DNA of 21,877 bases. Source: Desulfomonile tiedjei. GTDB taxonomy: Bacteria > Desulfobacterota > Desulfomonilia > Desulfomonilales > Desulfomonilaceae. How positions within the stretch are numbered: the first letter of the stretch is position 1; each line of letters begins with the position of its first letter. Shown here one piece after another: positions 13,399 through 20,260 of this stretch. The notes beneath the pieces are model-generated. The model did not search any database and had not been told where the DNA came from. It saw nothing but the letters and a program-made list of their open reading frames with translations. Where the stretch lies: NCBI GenBank assembly GCA_020718965.1, contig DYRE01000007.1:1-21877 (forward strand). Direction: 5' to 3'. The position numbers and the translations under genes are program-made.

Positions 13399-14424
13399 AT
13401 GCTTGAAACCATATGGTTTTTATTGTGGGGTCTGATATGGGCGATCTATTTTACGCTTGATGGGTTCGACTTTGGTCTGGGGACCCTTCTCCCTTTCATT
13501 GCCCGAACCGATAAGGAAAAACGAGTGGTTTACAATTCCATGGGACCATTCTGGGACGGCAACGAAGTGTGGCTGATTACTGCTGGTGGAGTTACCTTTG
13601 CGGCTTTTCCCACCACCTACGCGGTTATGTTCAGCACCTTGTATACCCCTTTGTTGTTAATACTGTTCACTCTAATAATTAGAGCGGTTTCATTTGAATT
13701 CAGGAACAAAATTTCCAGTCAGTCCTGGAAATCATTTTGGGACTCATGCCTTTTCATTGGCAGTTTTTGTCCCGCTTTGCTTTTTGGAGTTGCGTTCGCC
13801 AATATCTTCCAGGGAATTCCTTTTGACGCGAACTTTATATTCCAGGGTAACCTGTTCACATTGCTTAATCCTTACGGGCTCACTGGTGGAATACTCTTTG
13901 TCGCGTTGTTCCTGGTTCATGGCGCAATATGGTTGGCTATAAAGTCTGATGGAGCTTTGCATCGAAGAGCCATAGCCGCGGCTTCGGCCCTGTGGATCTT
14001 TTTGCTGGTTATGGCCGTGGTGTTCCTCATCTATTCCTGGTTCGCCACTACACTCTACAAGAACTACCTTGCTAATCCCGTATTGTTTGTTCTTCCCCTT
14101 TTAACCGTTGTGGCGTTGCTTCTCACACGGTTTTTCATAGCCGGTGGATCATTATGGAGGGCATGGTTTGCGTCAGGGGCCACAATTTTAACAGCGGTCC
14201 TTTTTGGAGTCGTGGGCATGTTTCCAAACCTATTTCCGTCCAGTATTGATCCCGCCCTCAGTTTAACGGCCTTTAATTCTTCTTCGAGTCAGTTGACCCT
14301 AAAGATTATGCTGGGAGTGGTGATTGTGATGGTTCCTATTGTGATTGCCTACCAGACTTGGGCCTACTATTTATTCCGGGGAAAAGTCGATGAGGCTATG
14401 TTGGCTTCAAAGGAGTCTTATTAG
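13399..14424 (+). CDS. cydB: Cytochrome bd quinol oxidase subunit II
   Basis: The structural partner of CydA; 341 aa with about eight to nine membrane helices. The N-terminus FLLWGLIWAIYFTLDGFDFGLGTLLPF and the motif GPFWDGNEVWLITAGG are hallmarks of the family. The C-terminus (MVPIVIAYQTWAYYLFRGK) is also typical. AAAGG lies before ATG 13399. No CydX-like small frame was recognised directly downstream, and no cydDC maturation transporter is in the window. Thiol peroxidase starts 57 bases later. Confidence 0.95.
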   Translation: MLETIWFLLWGLIWAIYFTLDGFDFGLGTLLPFIARTDKEKRVVYNSMGPFWDGNEVWLITAGGVTFAAFPTTYAVMFSTLYTPLLLILFTLIIRAVSFEFRNKISSQSWKSFWDSCLFIGSFCPALLFGVAFANIFQGIPFDANFIFQGNLFTLLNPYGLTGGILFVALFLVHGAIWLAIKSDGALHRRAIAAASALWIFLLVMAVVFLIYSWFATTLYKNYLANPVLFVLPLLTVVALLLTRFFIAGGSLWRAWFASGATILTAVLFGVVGMFPNLFPSSIDPALSLTAFNSSSSQLTLKIMLGVVIVMVPIVIAYQTWAYYLFRGKVDEAMLASKESY

Positions 14425-14481
14425 GGGCTAACGCGGAACCCAGGAAAACCAATTAGTGAATTGTATTGAAAGGATTATCAA

Positions 14482-14997
14482 ATGTCGGAAAGAATGAACT
14501 TGATAACAATAAAGGGAAACCCTCTTACTCTGGTTGGAAATGAGGTGAAGGTAGGAGACAATGCCCCTGATTTTACCGTCGTGGGGAATGATCTTTCTCC
14601 TGTGAGCTTTTCCTCCTTTGTCGGTAAGCCGATAGTTATATCCGTTGTGCCTTCGCTTGATACTCCAATCTGTGATATGTCCACGCGCCGATTCAATGAA
14701 GCGGCCATAGCTCTGGGAGACGACGTCACCATACTCACCATCAGCATGGATCTTCCTTTTGCTCAGGCCCGGTGGTGTGGCGCGGCTGATGTTAAAAACG
14801 TGGTGACACTTTCGGATCATAGGGACGCTTCTTTTGGTCTTGCCTACGGGCTTCTTGTCAAGGAACTCAGATTATTGGCCAGAGCAGTGCTAGTCATTGA
14901 TAATAAGGGTAAAATTCAATACCTTGAACTTGTTCCGGAAATAGCCCAGGAGCCGAATTATGACGGCGCACTGGAAGCATTGAAAAAAATCAAATGA
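14482..14997 (+). CDS. tpx: Thiol peroxidase (2-Cys peroxiredoxin, Tpx)
   Basis: A cytoplasmic thioredoxin-dependent lipid and hydrogen peroxide peroxidase. The 171-aa protein has the Tpx signature PSLDTPICDMSTRRFN with peroxidatic Cys64, and ARWCGA with the resolving Cys99 on the neighbouring helix, the pattern specific to Tpx. VGDNAPDFTVVGNDL and LARAVLVIDNKGKI complete the peroxiredoxin fold. AAAGGA lies upstream of ATG 14482. It follows cydB by 57 bases and precedes the erythrin-like gene by 43, so it continues the same defence run. Unlike the exported 1-Cys enzyme at 5671, it has no signal peptide. Confidence 0.95.
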   Translation: MSERMNLITIKGNPLTLVGNEVKVGDNAPDFTVVGNDLSPVSFSSFVGKPIVISVVPSLDTPICDMSTRRFNEAAIALGDDVTILTISMDLPFAQARWCGAADVKNVVTLSDHRDASFGLAYGLLVKELRLLARAVLVIDNKGKIQYLELVPEIAQEPNYDGALEALKKIK

Positions 14998-15040
14998 GAC
15001 ATCCAAGTCCCTGAATTTAAATCTTTGGGAGGTCTATGCA

Positions 15041-15496
15041 ATGAAACAATGGAATTCTGTCGATGAAATATTAGATTTTGCCATAAACAACGAACAGGAA
15101 GCTCATGACTTCTACATGAATTTGTCCGCGAAAATGGAGCGACCGTGGATGACCGAAATTTTTAAAAAATTCGCCGCAGAAGAAATGGGCCACAAGAAGA
15201 AACTCGAGGGCGTTAAATCAGGTAAGAAATGGGGAGATTCCGACAAAAAGTCGATTGATCTTAAAATAGGGGATTATCTGGTTGCCCCAGAACCAGGACC
15301 CGAAATGGATTATCAGCAGGCGTTAATCCTGGCGATGAAAAAGGAAAAGAAAGCCTTTCGACTGTATAATGATTTAGCTTCTACATGCGGAGATGACAAA
15401 CTGGAAGAATTATTTCTGTCTTTGGCTCAGGAAGAAGCCAAGCATAAACTGAGGTTTGAAGTGGAATATGACGATTACGTCATGAGTGAAAACTAG
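15041..15496 (+). CDS. Erythrin-like ferritin-fold diiron protein
   Basis: A 151-aa four-helix protein related to rubrerythrin but without the rubredoxin domain. Two halves each supply diiron ligands: NEQEAHDFY and FAAEEMGHKKKL in the first, MKKEKKAFRLY and AQEEAKHKLRFEVEYDD in the second. It therefore probably binds a non-haem diiron centre and reduces peroxide or handles iron. Without its own rubredoxin it would need a separate donor, and two rubredoxins are encoded upstream. GGGAGG lies before ATG 15041. It is the last gene of the oxygen-defence run, 43 bases after tpx. Confidence 0.85.
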   Translation: MKQWNSVDEILDFAINNEQEAHDFYMNLSAKMERPWMTEIFKKFAAEEMGHKKKLEGVKSGKKWGDSDKKSIDLKIGDYLVAPEPGPEMDYQQALILAMKKEKKAFRLYNDLASTCGDDKLEELFLSLAQEEAKHKLRFEVEYDDYVMSEN

Positions 15497-15510
15497 AATT
15501 TACCGGTTAC

Positions 15511-15569
15511 GATCAAAGCGCTTTCGGCTCCAGCCCGAAAATCCTGAGGCTGTTCTCTTTGATCAGCCT
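15511..15569 (+). other. Nested and alternative inverted repeats before the membrane fusion protein gene
   Basis: GATCAAAG (15511-15518) pairs with CTTTGATC (15557-15564). Inside it TTTCGG (15522-15527) pairs with CCGAAA (15535-15540). A competing stem is AGGCTG (15547-15552) with CAGCCT (15564-15569), next to the AAGGAGG ribosome site. The inner stem could be part of a terminator for the upstream run, though no good T-run follows. Mutually exclusive stems near a ribosome site could also act as a leader switch. Confidence 0.4.
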
Positions 15570-15582
15570 GCAAGGAGGCTCT

Positions 15583-16641
15583 ATGACAAAATTCAAACTG
15601 CTAATAGCCGCGATTTCAGCGTTAGGCATGATCCTCATGCTCATTTGGATTCAGGGCGGATTTAGTCACAAAGTGTCTGGAGGCGAAACAAACCTTCCCA
15701 AAGAGCCCATAGACAAAGTTAAAACCATAATAGTTGAGCAGGTTGAAACTTCGGGCGAAGTCTCTGTCTCAGGAACTGTGCTGGCCAGGGACTCAGCCCG
15801 AATCGCTGCTCGGGTTGGCGGTTATATAGCGGAATTGAAGGTTGACGCAGGCAGTATGGTAAAGAAAGGTGATTTGCTGCTGAAGATAGAAGTTGGTGAG
15901 TTGGAAGAACGAAAAGCTCAGGCCGAGGCGGCTCTCGAGAGCGCCAATGTTGATTTGGAAAAAACCAGGCAGGACTTGGAGCGATACAAGACTCTCTTTG
16001 AAGAACAGGCTATAGCGAAGAAAGAATTCGATGACGTTTCAGCTCGTTTCGAAATGGCGAAGGCGACCGCTAACAAGGCAAAGGCAGCCTTAGACGAAGC
16101 AAAAACTTTCTTGTCCTATGGACTCGTCACAGCGCCATTCGACGGGATAGTATCGGAACGAACTATTAATCAAGGGGATCTCGCAGCGGTAGGTCGTGAA
16201 TTGCTGACAATTTACGATCCCAAATCTCTGGAAATGGTTGCGGCCGCAGGAGAACAGTTTGCTCCCTTTCTTTCAGTGGGCGCTCCTGTGACAGTAGCCA
16301 TTTCATCATTGCAGATCAAGGAGAACACCTTGATAAGGGAAGTCGTTCCCCAGAGAGATGAAAAAACCAGGACCATAACTGTAAAGGCTCCATTACATGG
16401 GGCCAATGGGTTAACTCCAGGCTTGTTTGGAGTTCTCACTTTCAAGACCGCATCTTCCCTGGTGATAGTGATACCTTCAATCTTGGTGAAATCAGTGGGG
16501 CAGATCGAGTCGGTACGGGTTTTGGACAAGGGCGAAATCAAGACGAGGCATGTCAAAACGGGTAGGGCTCTTGATGATGGCAAAATTGAGATTCTTTCAG
16601 GTCTGGAGTTGGGAGATCAAGTTGTGACTGAACAAAAATAA
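15583..16641 (+). CDS. RND-type efflux periplasmic adaptor (membrane fusion protein)
   Basis: A 352-aa adaptor that would link an inner-membrane transporter to an outer-membrane channel. One N-terminal membrane segment (about 5-25) anchors it. A beta-barrel/lipoyl half (VSGTVLARDSARIAARVGGYIAELKVDAGSMVKKGDLL) is followed by a long coiled-coil hairpin rich in Ala, Glu and Lys (about 105-180). Then come the second lipoyl half (VTAPFDGIVSERTINQGD) and the C-terminal barrel. The start is ATG 15583, with GGAGG four bases upstream; ATG 15559 would put the signal later. No RND pump or TolC gene is next to it. The downstream gene is convergent ispG, with only one base between the two stop codons. Confidence 0.88.
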   Translation: MTKFKLLIAAISALGMILMLIWIQGGFSHKVSGGETNLPKEPIDKVKTIIVEQVETSGEVSVSGTVLARDSARIAARVGGYIAELKVDAGSMVKKGDLLLKIEVGELEERKAQAEAALESANVDLEKTRQDLERYKTLFEEQAIAKKEFDDVSARFEMAKATANKAKAALDEAKTFLSYGLVTAPFDGIVSERTINQGDLAAVGRELLTIYDPKSLEMVAAAGEQFAPFLSVGAPVTVAISSLQIKENTLIREVVPQRDEKTRTITVKAPLHGANGLTPGLFGVLTFKTASSLVIVIPSILVKSVGQIESVRVLDKGEIKTRHVKTGRALDDGKIEILSGLELGDQVVTEQK

Positions 16642-16642
16642 T

Positions 16643-17701
16643 TCAAATAAATTCTTTAAGCTCCTCCAGCAGGACCTTCAATAAATCTTTTTCATCGTAG
16701 GTTCCAACTATCTTCCCTTTTTTAAAGAGTATCCCTCTCCCTTTTCCCCCGGCTATACCAATGTCGGCTTCTTTGGCTTCCCCCGGGCCGTTAACCACGC
16801 ATCCCATTACAGCCACTTTGATGGGCGTCTTTATCCGAGAAACAGCTTTTTCCACTTTAGCGGCAAGTCCCAAAAGGTCTATTTCCGTGCGTGAACATGT
16901 TGGGCAGGAAATGAGATCAACTCCATAGTTTCTCAATCCCAGACTCCTGAGAATGGCGAAGCCGGCGTCAATTTCCTTTTTCGGATGCGCTGACAGAGAT
17001 ACTCGAATAGTGTCTCCAATTCCTTCGGCAAGAAGTAATCCGATACCGATCGCCGATTTGACGCATCCTGGTATCAAAGTTCCAGCCTCGGTGATTCCCA
17101 GGTGCAACGGATAATCCACTTTTGCCGAAAGCATACGATAAGCGTCTATTGTTTTTCTGACGTCTGAAGATTTCAATGACACCTTAATAAGTTCAAATCG
17201 CTCCTTTTCCAGTATGGAGATATGGCCCAGGGCGCTTTCCACCATGGCCTCCGCTGTAGATCCCCCATATTTATCAAGGAGTTTCTTTTCAAGTGAGCCT
17301 GAATTGACTCCGATTCGTATCGGAACATTTCGATCCAGAGCGGCTAGAGTGACTTCCCTTACTTTGGAAACGGACCCTATGTTGCCCGGGTTGAGACGTA
17401 ATCCGTCGACTTTCTGTCTCAAGGCCTCAAGAGCTAATTTGTGATCAAAATGGATGTCCGCGACAATCGGAATTTTTATTCCGGATTTGATCCTGCCGAT
17501 AGCGAGTGCCGCGTCCATGTCGGGAACACCCACACGGACAATATCGCAACCCGCCCTTTCAAGAACTTTAATCTGGCGTGTTGTGAGATTCACATCGCGG
17601 GTATTAGTACTGGCCATGGACTGAACGGAAACAGGGGCGTTTCCCCCGACCAGAACGTCGCCTAACTGGATTTGCCTGGTTTTTCGTCTAACTATGTCCA
17701 T
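16643..17701 (-). CDS. ispG: 4-hydroxy-3-methylbut-2-en-1-yl diphosphate synthase
   Basis: The penultimate step of the MEP isoprenoid pathway: a 4Fe-4S enzyme converting methylerythritol cyclodiphosphate to HMBPP. At 352 aa it is the short bacterial form. The TIM-barrel part includes PVSVQSMAST, ADIHFDHKLA, LRLNPGNIG and IRIGVNSGSL. Cluster ligands are Cys266 and Cys269 (SCPTC), Cys301 and Glu308 (MGCVVNGPGEAKEADIGIAGG), matching E. coli C270, C273, C305 and E312. The start is ATG at 17701; I see no strong ribosome site. It lies 18 bases after rfbB on the same strand and is probably last in that operon. Its oxygen-sensitive cluster may be incidental to its location. Confidence 0.96.
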   Translation of the reverse strand: MDIVRRKTRQIQLGDVLVGGNAPVSVQSMASTNTRDVNLTTRQIKVLERAGCDIVRVGVPDMDAALAIGRIKSGIKIPIVADIHFDHKLALEALRQKVDGLRLNPGNIGSVSKVREVTLAALDRNVPIRIGVNSGSLEKKLLDKYGGSTAEAMVESALGHISILEKERFELIKVSLKSSDVRKTIDAYRMLSAKVDYPLHLGITEAGTLIPGCVKSAIGIGLLLAEGIGDTIRVSLSAHPKKEIDAGFAILRSLGLRNYGVDLISCPTCSRTEIDLLGLAAKVEKAVSRIKTPIKVAVMGCVVNGPGEAKEADIGIAGGKGRGILFKKGKIVGTYDEKDLLKVLLEELKEFI

Positions 17702-17719
17702 ATCAGACCGAATTCATGA

Positions 17720-18733
17720 CTAAAGATTGCCGTACCATTTTTCATAATAATCCAGATATTCCCCAGATTTTATTTTTCTCCACCAGGATTCGTTCTCAAT
17801 ATACCATTTGATAGTGGCGTCTATACCTTCTTCAAATCCTGTAGAAGGTACCCAGCCTAATTCATCTCTAATTCTAGTCGCATCCATGGAATATCGCCTG
17901 TCATGGCCTGGTCGATCCTGAACATATTTGATGAGAGAAAATGGCTTTTTGAGTTTGGTTAGAATCAGTTTGACTATTTCGATATTGGGATATTCACAAG
18001 AGCCCCCAATATTGTATATCCGGCCGGATCTTCCGTCTCTCATAACTTTGTCGATTGCCTTGCAGTGATCCAGAACATAAATCCAGTCCCGAACGTTCAG
18101 ACCGTCCCCATAGACTGGCAGTTCCTGATTCTGGATAGCATTTGTGATCATTAGGGGGATGAGTTTCTCTGGAAATTGTAATAGACCATAATTATTAGAA
18201 CATCTCGTAATTACAACATCCATGTTGTAGGTCTTGTGGTAGGCTCTGACTAAAAGATCAGCGGAAGCTTTTGAGGCTGAATACGGGCTGTTGGGTTTTA
18301 AATGGTTCGTCTCAACGAATGGCGGGTCTTCCGGACCAAGTGATCCATAGACTTCATCCGTCGATATCTGGACGAATCGCCCTACACCATGTTCACGACA
18401 GCAATCCAGAAGCGTTTGAACGCCGATGATATTTGTCTTCAGAAACGCCGAAGCGTCCAGTATGGAGCGATCAACGTGCGATTCCGCCGCAAAATTCACC
18501 ACAGCGTCAGGTTTGGTGGAAACAATTTCGCTGACCAAACTTTTGTCCGTAATGTCACCTTTTACAAAAGTATAACGATTTTTGTCATGTGTAACATCTA
18601 CAAGGTTTTCGAGATTTCCGGCATAGGTGATCAAATCGAGATTTATGATGCTCAAGTCCTGATAGGTCTTTAACATGCTCAAAATAAAGTTTGATCCAAT
18701 GAACCCTAGTCCCCCCGTTACTAGCAAACGCAT
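17720..18733 (-). CDS. rfbB: dTDP-glucose 4,6-dehydratase
   Basis: It converts dTDP-glucose to dTDP-4-keto-6-deoxyglucose. The 337-aa extended SDR protein has the NAD loop TGGLGFIGSNF (6-16), the catalytic TDEVYG (Thr125, Asp126, Glu127) and YSASK (Tyr151, Lys155). The Asp-Glu pair is specific for 4,6-dehydratases. FAAESHVDRS and NNYGLLQFPEKLIPLMI are also diagnostic. GGAG lies about ten bases before ATG 18733. It is the third gene of the leftward rfbA-rfbC-rfbB-ispG operon, with an 80-base gap after rfbC that contains a small inverted repeat (ATCATG 18773-18778, CATGAT 18784-18789). Confidence 0.95.
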   Translation of the reverse strand: MRLLVTGGLGFIGSNFILSMLKTYQDLSIINLDLITYAGNLENLVDVTHDKNRYTFVKGDITDKSLVSEIVSTKPDAVVNFAAESHVDRSILDASAFLKTNIIGVQTLLDCCREHGVGRFVQISTDEVYGSLGPEDPPFVETNHLKPNSPYSASKASADLLVRAYHKTYNMDVVITRCSNNYGLLQFPEKLIPLMITNAIQNQELPVYGDGLNVRDWIYVLDHCKAIDKVMRDGRSGRIYNIGGSCEYPNIEIVKLILTKLKKPFSLIKYVQDRPGHDRRYSMDATRIRDELGWVPSTGFEEGIDATIKWYIENESWWRKIKSGEYLDYYEKWYGNL

Positions 18734-18813
18734 AATCAGTTTCTCCAGATAATTTCCCTGATGTACACATGGATCATGTCAAACATGATGTGAGCTGTAG
18801 AGCAATGAATTCC

Positions 18814-19317
18814 TTAACCGTCCTTTCTGGACCAATCGTAAGGTATTCCCCCCTCGTGAGGATCCACCCTGAACTCATCAGGGTCTTCACGATTATAGGG
18901 TTCAGAAGGGATGTTGATGACATACGCCTCGTAATCGCTCACGCATTTCCACCCATGATATACCCCCGCAGGAATCACAATAAGAACAGGGTTGAACTCA
19001 CCAACGTAAATTACATTAAGAGAGCCCCGTGTTTTGGAACCCTCCCGATCGTCATATAAAACGGCCTTGACCATCCCCCTGACACAAGTAAACCTATCAT
19101 CCTGAATTCGGTGGTAATGCCAGGCCTTGACTACTCCTGGGTAGACAGTGGAAAGATAAACCTGACCAAACCCAGAAAAAAATGAATCATCCCGCCTCAT
19201 GATTTCCATCAGCCTGCCACGTTCATCCGGGACTACTTTCAAAGGCTGAATAACTACTCCATCAATAGGAGCTGACAAAGGTTGTTTAAATTTTTTGTTG
19301 TTTACATTCATTTTCAA
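18814..19317 (-). CDS. rfbC: dTDP-4-dehydrorhamnose 3,5-epimerase-like protein (RmlC-type cupin)
   Basis: A 167-aa cupin of the RmlC family. The catalytic-type His is in VVKAWHYHRIQDD (H67, H69) and a second in AGVYHGW (H121). ERGRLMEI, CVRGMVKAVLYDDRE and EFNPVLIVIPAG follow the family pattern. In canonical RmlC a Tyr (LYKCTDYY) acts as the acid; aligned by eye, this protein has Asn135 (VINIPSEPY), so the stereochemical outcome is uncertain. The start is TTG 19317, with GGAGGAG ten bases upstream; its TTGA overlaps the rfbA stop. ATG 19311 is an alternative. Translational coupling to rfbA is likely. No rmlD reductase is in the window. Confidence 0.82.
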   Translation of the reverse strand: MKMNVNNKKFKQPLSAPIDGVVIQPLKVVPDERGRLMEIMRRDDSFFSGFGQVYLSTVYPGVVKAWHYHRIQDDRFTCVRGMVKAVLYDDREGSKTRGSLNVIYVGEFNPVLIVIPAGVYHGWKCVSDYEAYVINIPSEPYNREDPDEFRVDPHEGGIPYDWSRKDG

Positions 19318-20042
19318 AGATTATTCGCTCCTCCGTGAGCAACCAGATTGGACGCCTTCAACAACGAATCGAATGTTCCGGCGTCCGTCCACCAGCCATC
19401 GATTTTGGACCAGGTCATCGTCCCCTGGTTGATGTAAAGATTGTTGACGTCTGTTATTTCAAGCTCTCCCCGTTGTGAAGGGCTCAGAGTTTTAATAAAT
19501 TCAAAGACCTGAAAATCATACATGTAAATTCCCGTCACAGCATAACCCGACGGGGGATTGTCTGGTTTTTCGATGATCTTCAGGACCTTGTCTCCGTCAA
19601 GAACAGGAACCCCAAACCGTTGGGGATCGTCGACTTCTTTCAGCAGGATCCTGGCGCCTTTTCCCTGTGTTTTATATTCTTCCACTGCAACTCGAATGGT
19701 TTTTTCTAGTATATTATCACCCAGGACGACACAAACCTCTCCACAGGCGGCGTGATTTTCGGCCAAAGCGAGGGCGTCGGCAATTCCGCCTTCCCCTTCC
19801 TGGTATACATAGCCTATGTTTTTAACCCCATACCGACTGCCATTTCCAAGCAATCTCAGAAAGTCCCCGGGATGATTGCCGCCAGTTACGATCAGAATAT
19901 CATCTATCCCTGCCTTTACGAGGCATTCCACTGGATAAGTTATCATGGGTCTATCGTAGACAGGCAGAAGGTGCTTGTTGGTAATTTTTGTGAGAGGGTT
20001 TAACCTTGTGCCCAGCCCTCCTGCCAGTATGACACCCTTCAT
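19314..20042 (-). CDS. rfbA: Glucose-1-phosphate thymidylyltransferase (short form)
   Basis: It makes dTDP-glucose from dTTP and glucose-1-phosphate, the first step of deoxysugar synthesis. The 242-aa protein has the nucleotidyl motif LAGGLGTRLNPLTK (6-19), the substrate Lys region NKHLLPVYDRPMITYP, the metal Asp in VVLGDNIL and the sugar site IIEKPDNPPSGYAVTGIYMYD. It ends near 240 aa, where E. coli RmlA has about 50 further residues. The GWWTDAGTFDSLLKA motif is intact, so this is a natural short form. AGGAGG lies eight bases before ATG 20042. Its end overlaps the rfbC start. Confidence 0.93.
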   Translation of the reverse strand: MKGVILAGGLGTRLNPLTKITNKHLLPVYDRPMITYPVECLVKAGIDDILIVTGGNHPGDFLRLLGNGSRYGVKNIGYVYQEGEGGIADALALAENHAACGEVCVVLGDNILEKTIRVAVEEYKTQGKGARILLKEVDDPQRFGVPVLDGDKVLKIIEKPDNPPSGYAVTGIYMYDFQVFEFIKTLSPSQRGELEITDVNNLYINQGTMTWSKIDGWWTDAGTFDSLLKASNLVAHGGANNL

Positions 20043-20103
20043 GGGAAAATCCTCCTAAAGGCAGAATTAGGATCTTGATCGTCTATGTTAGTTTACCTTT
20101 TAC

Positions 20104-20132
20104 TATTAACACTTTTTTTTGATCAGTATCAA
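20104..20132 (-). promoter_or_regulatory. Candidate promoter of the rfbA-rfbC-rfbB-ispG operon
   Basis: On the minus strand TTGATA (20132-20127) is followed after 17 bases by TTAATA (20109-20104). The spacer contains an eight-base A-run. This is 62 bases upstream of the rfbA start. A prediction from consensus only. Confidence 0.4.
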
Positions 20133-20179
20133 GCTCTTCAACACAAAACGGCGCCAGTCGTTTTCAACTACAGGCAACC

Positions 20180-20197
20180 CTCTATCTCTATCTCTAT
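20180..20197 (+). repeat. Three tandem CTCTAT hexamers
   Basis: CTCTAT is repeated three times exactly, followed by ATC. It lies between the divergent rfbA and histidine kinase genes, outside both coding regions and outside the candidate rfb promoter. Three units are too few to call a phase-variation tract. Confidence 0.6.
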
Positions 20198-20260
20198 ATC
20201 GATTTTCCAGTCGTGGCAATGATTGACTAGATTCTGAAACTGAGATAAAGAGAACTCAAG

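Noticed and set aside
17214..17665. Plus-strand frames opposite ispG
   Set aside because: They are shadows of a well-identified gene; they have no ribosome sites or domains of their own.
20101..20108. AATAGTAA on the minus strand near the rfbA promoter as a PerR site
   Set aside because: Only the left half of the palindrome matches; the right half is not present, so it is probably chance in AT-rich sequence.
20180..20197. CTCTAT tandem repeat as a phase-variable switch for rfbA or the kinase
   Set aside because: Only three units, not inside a reading frame or between the -35 and -10 elements I could find.
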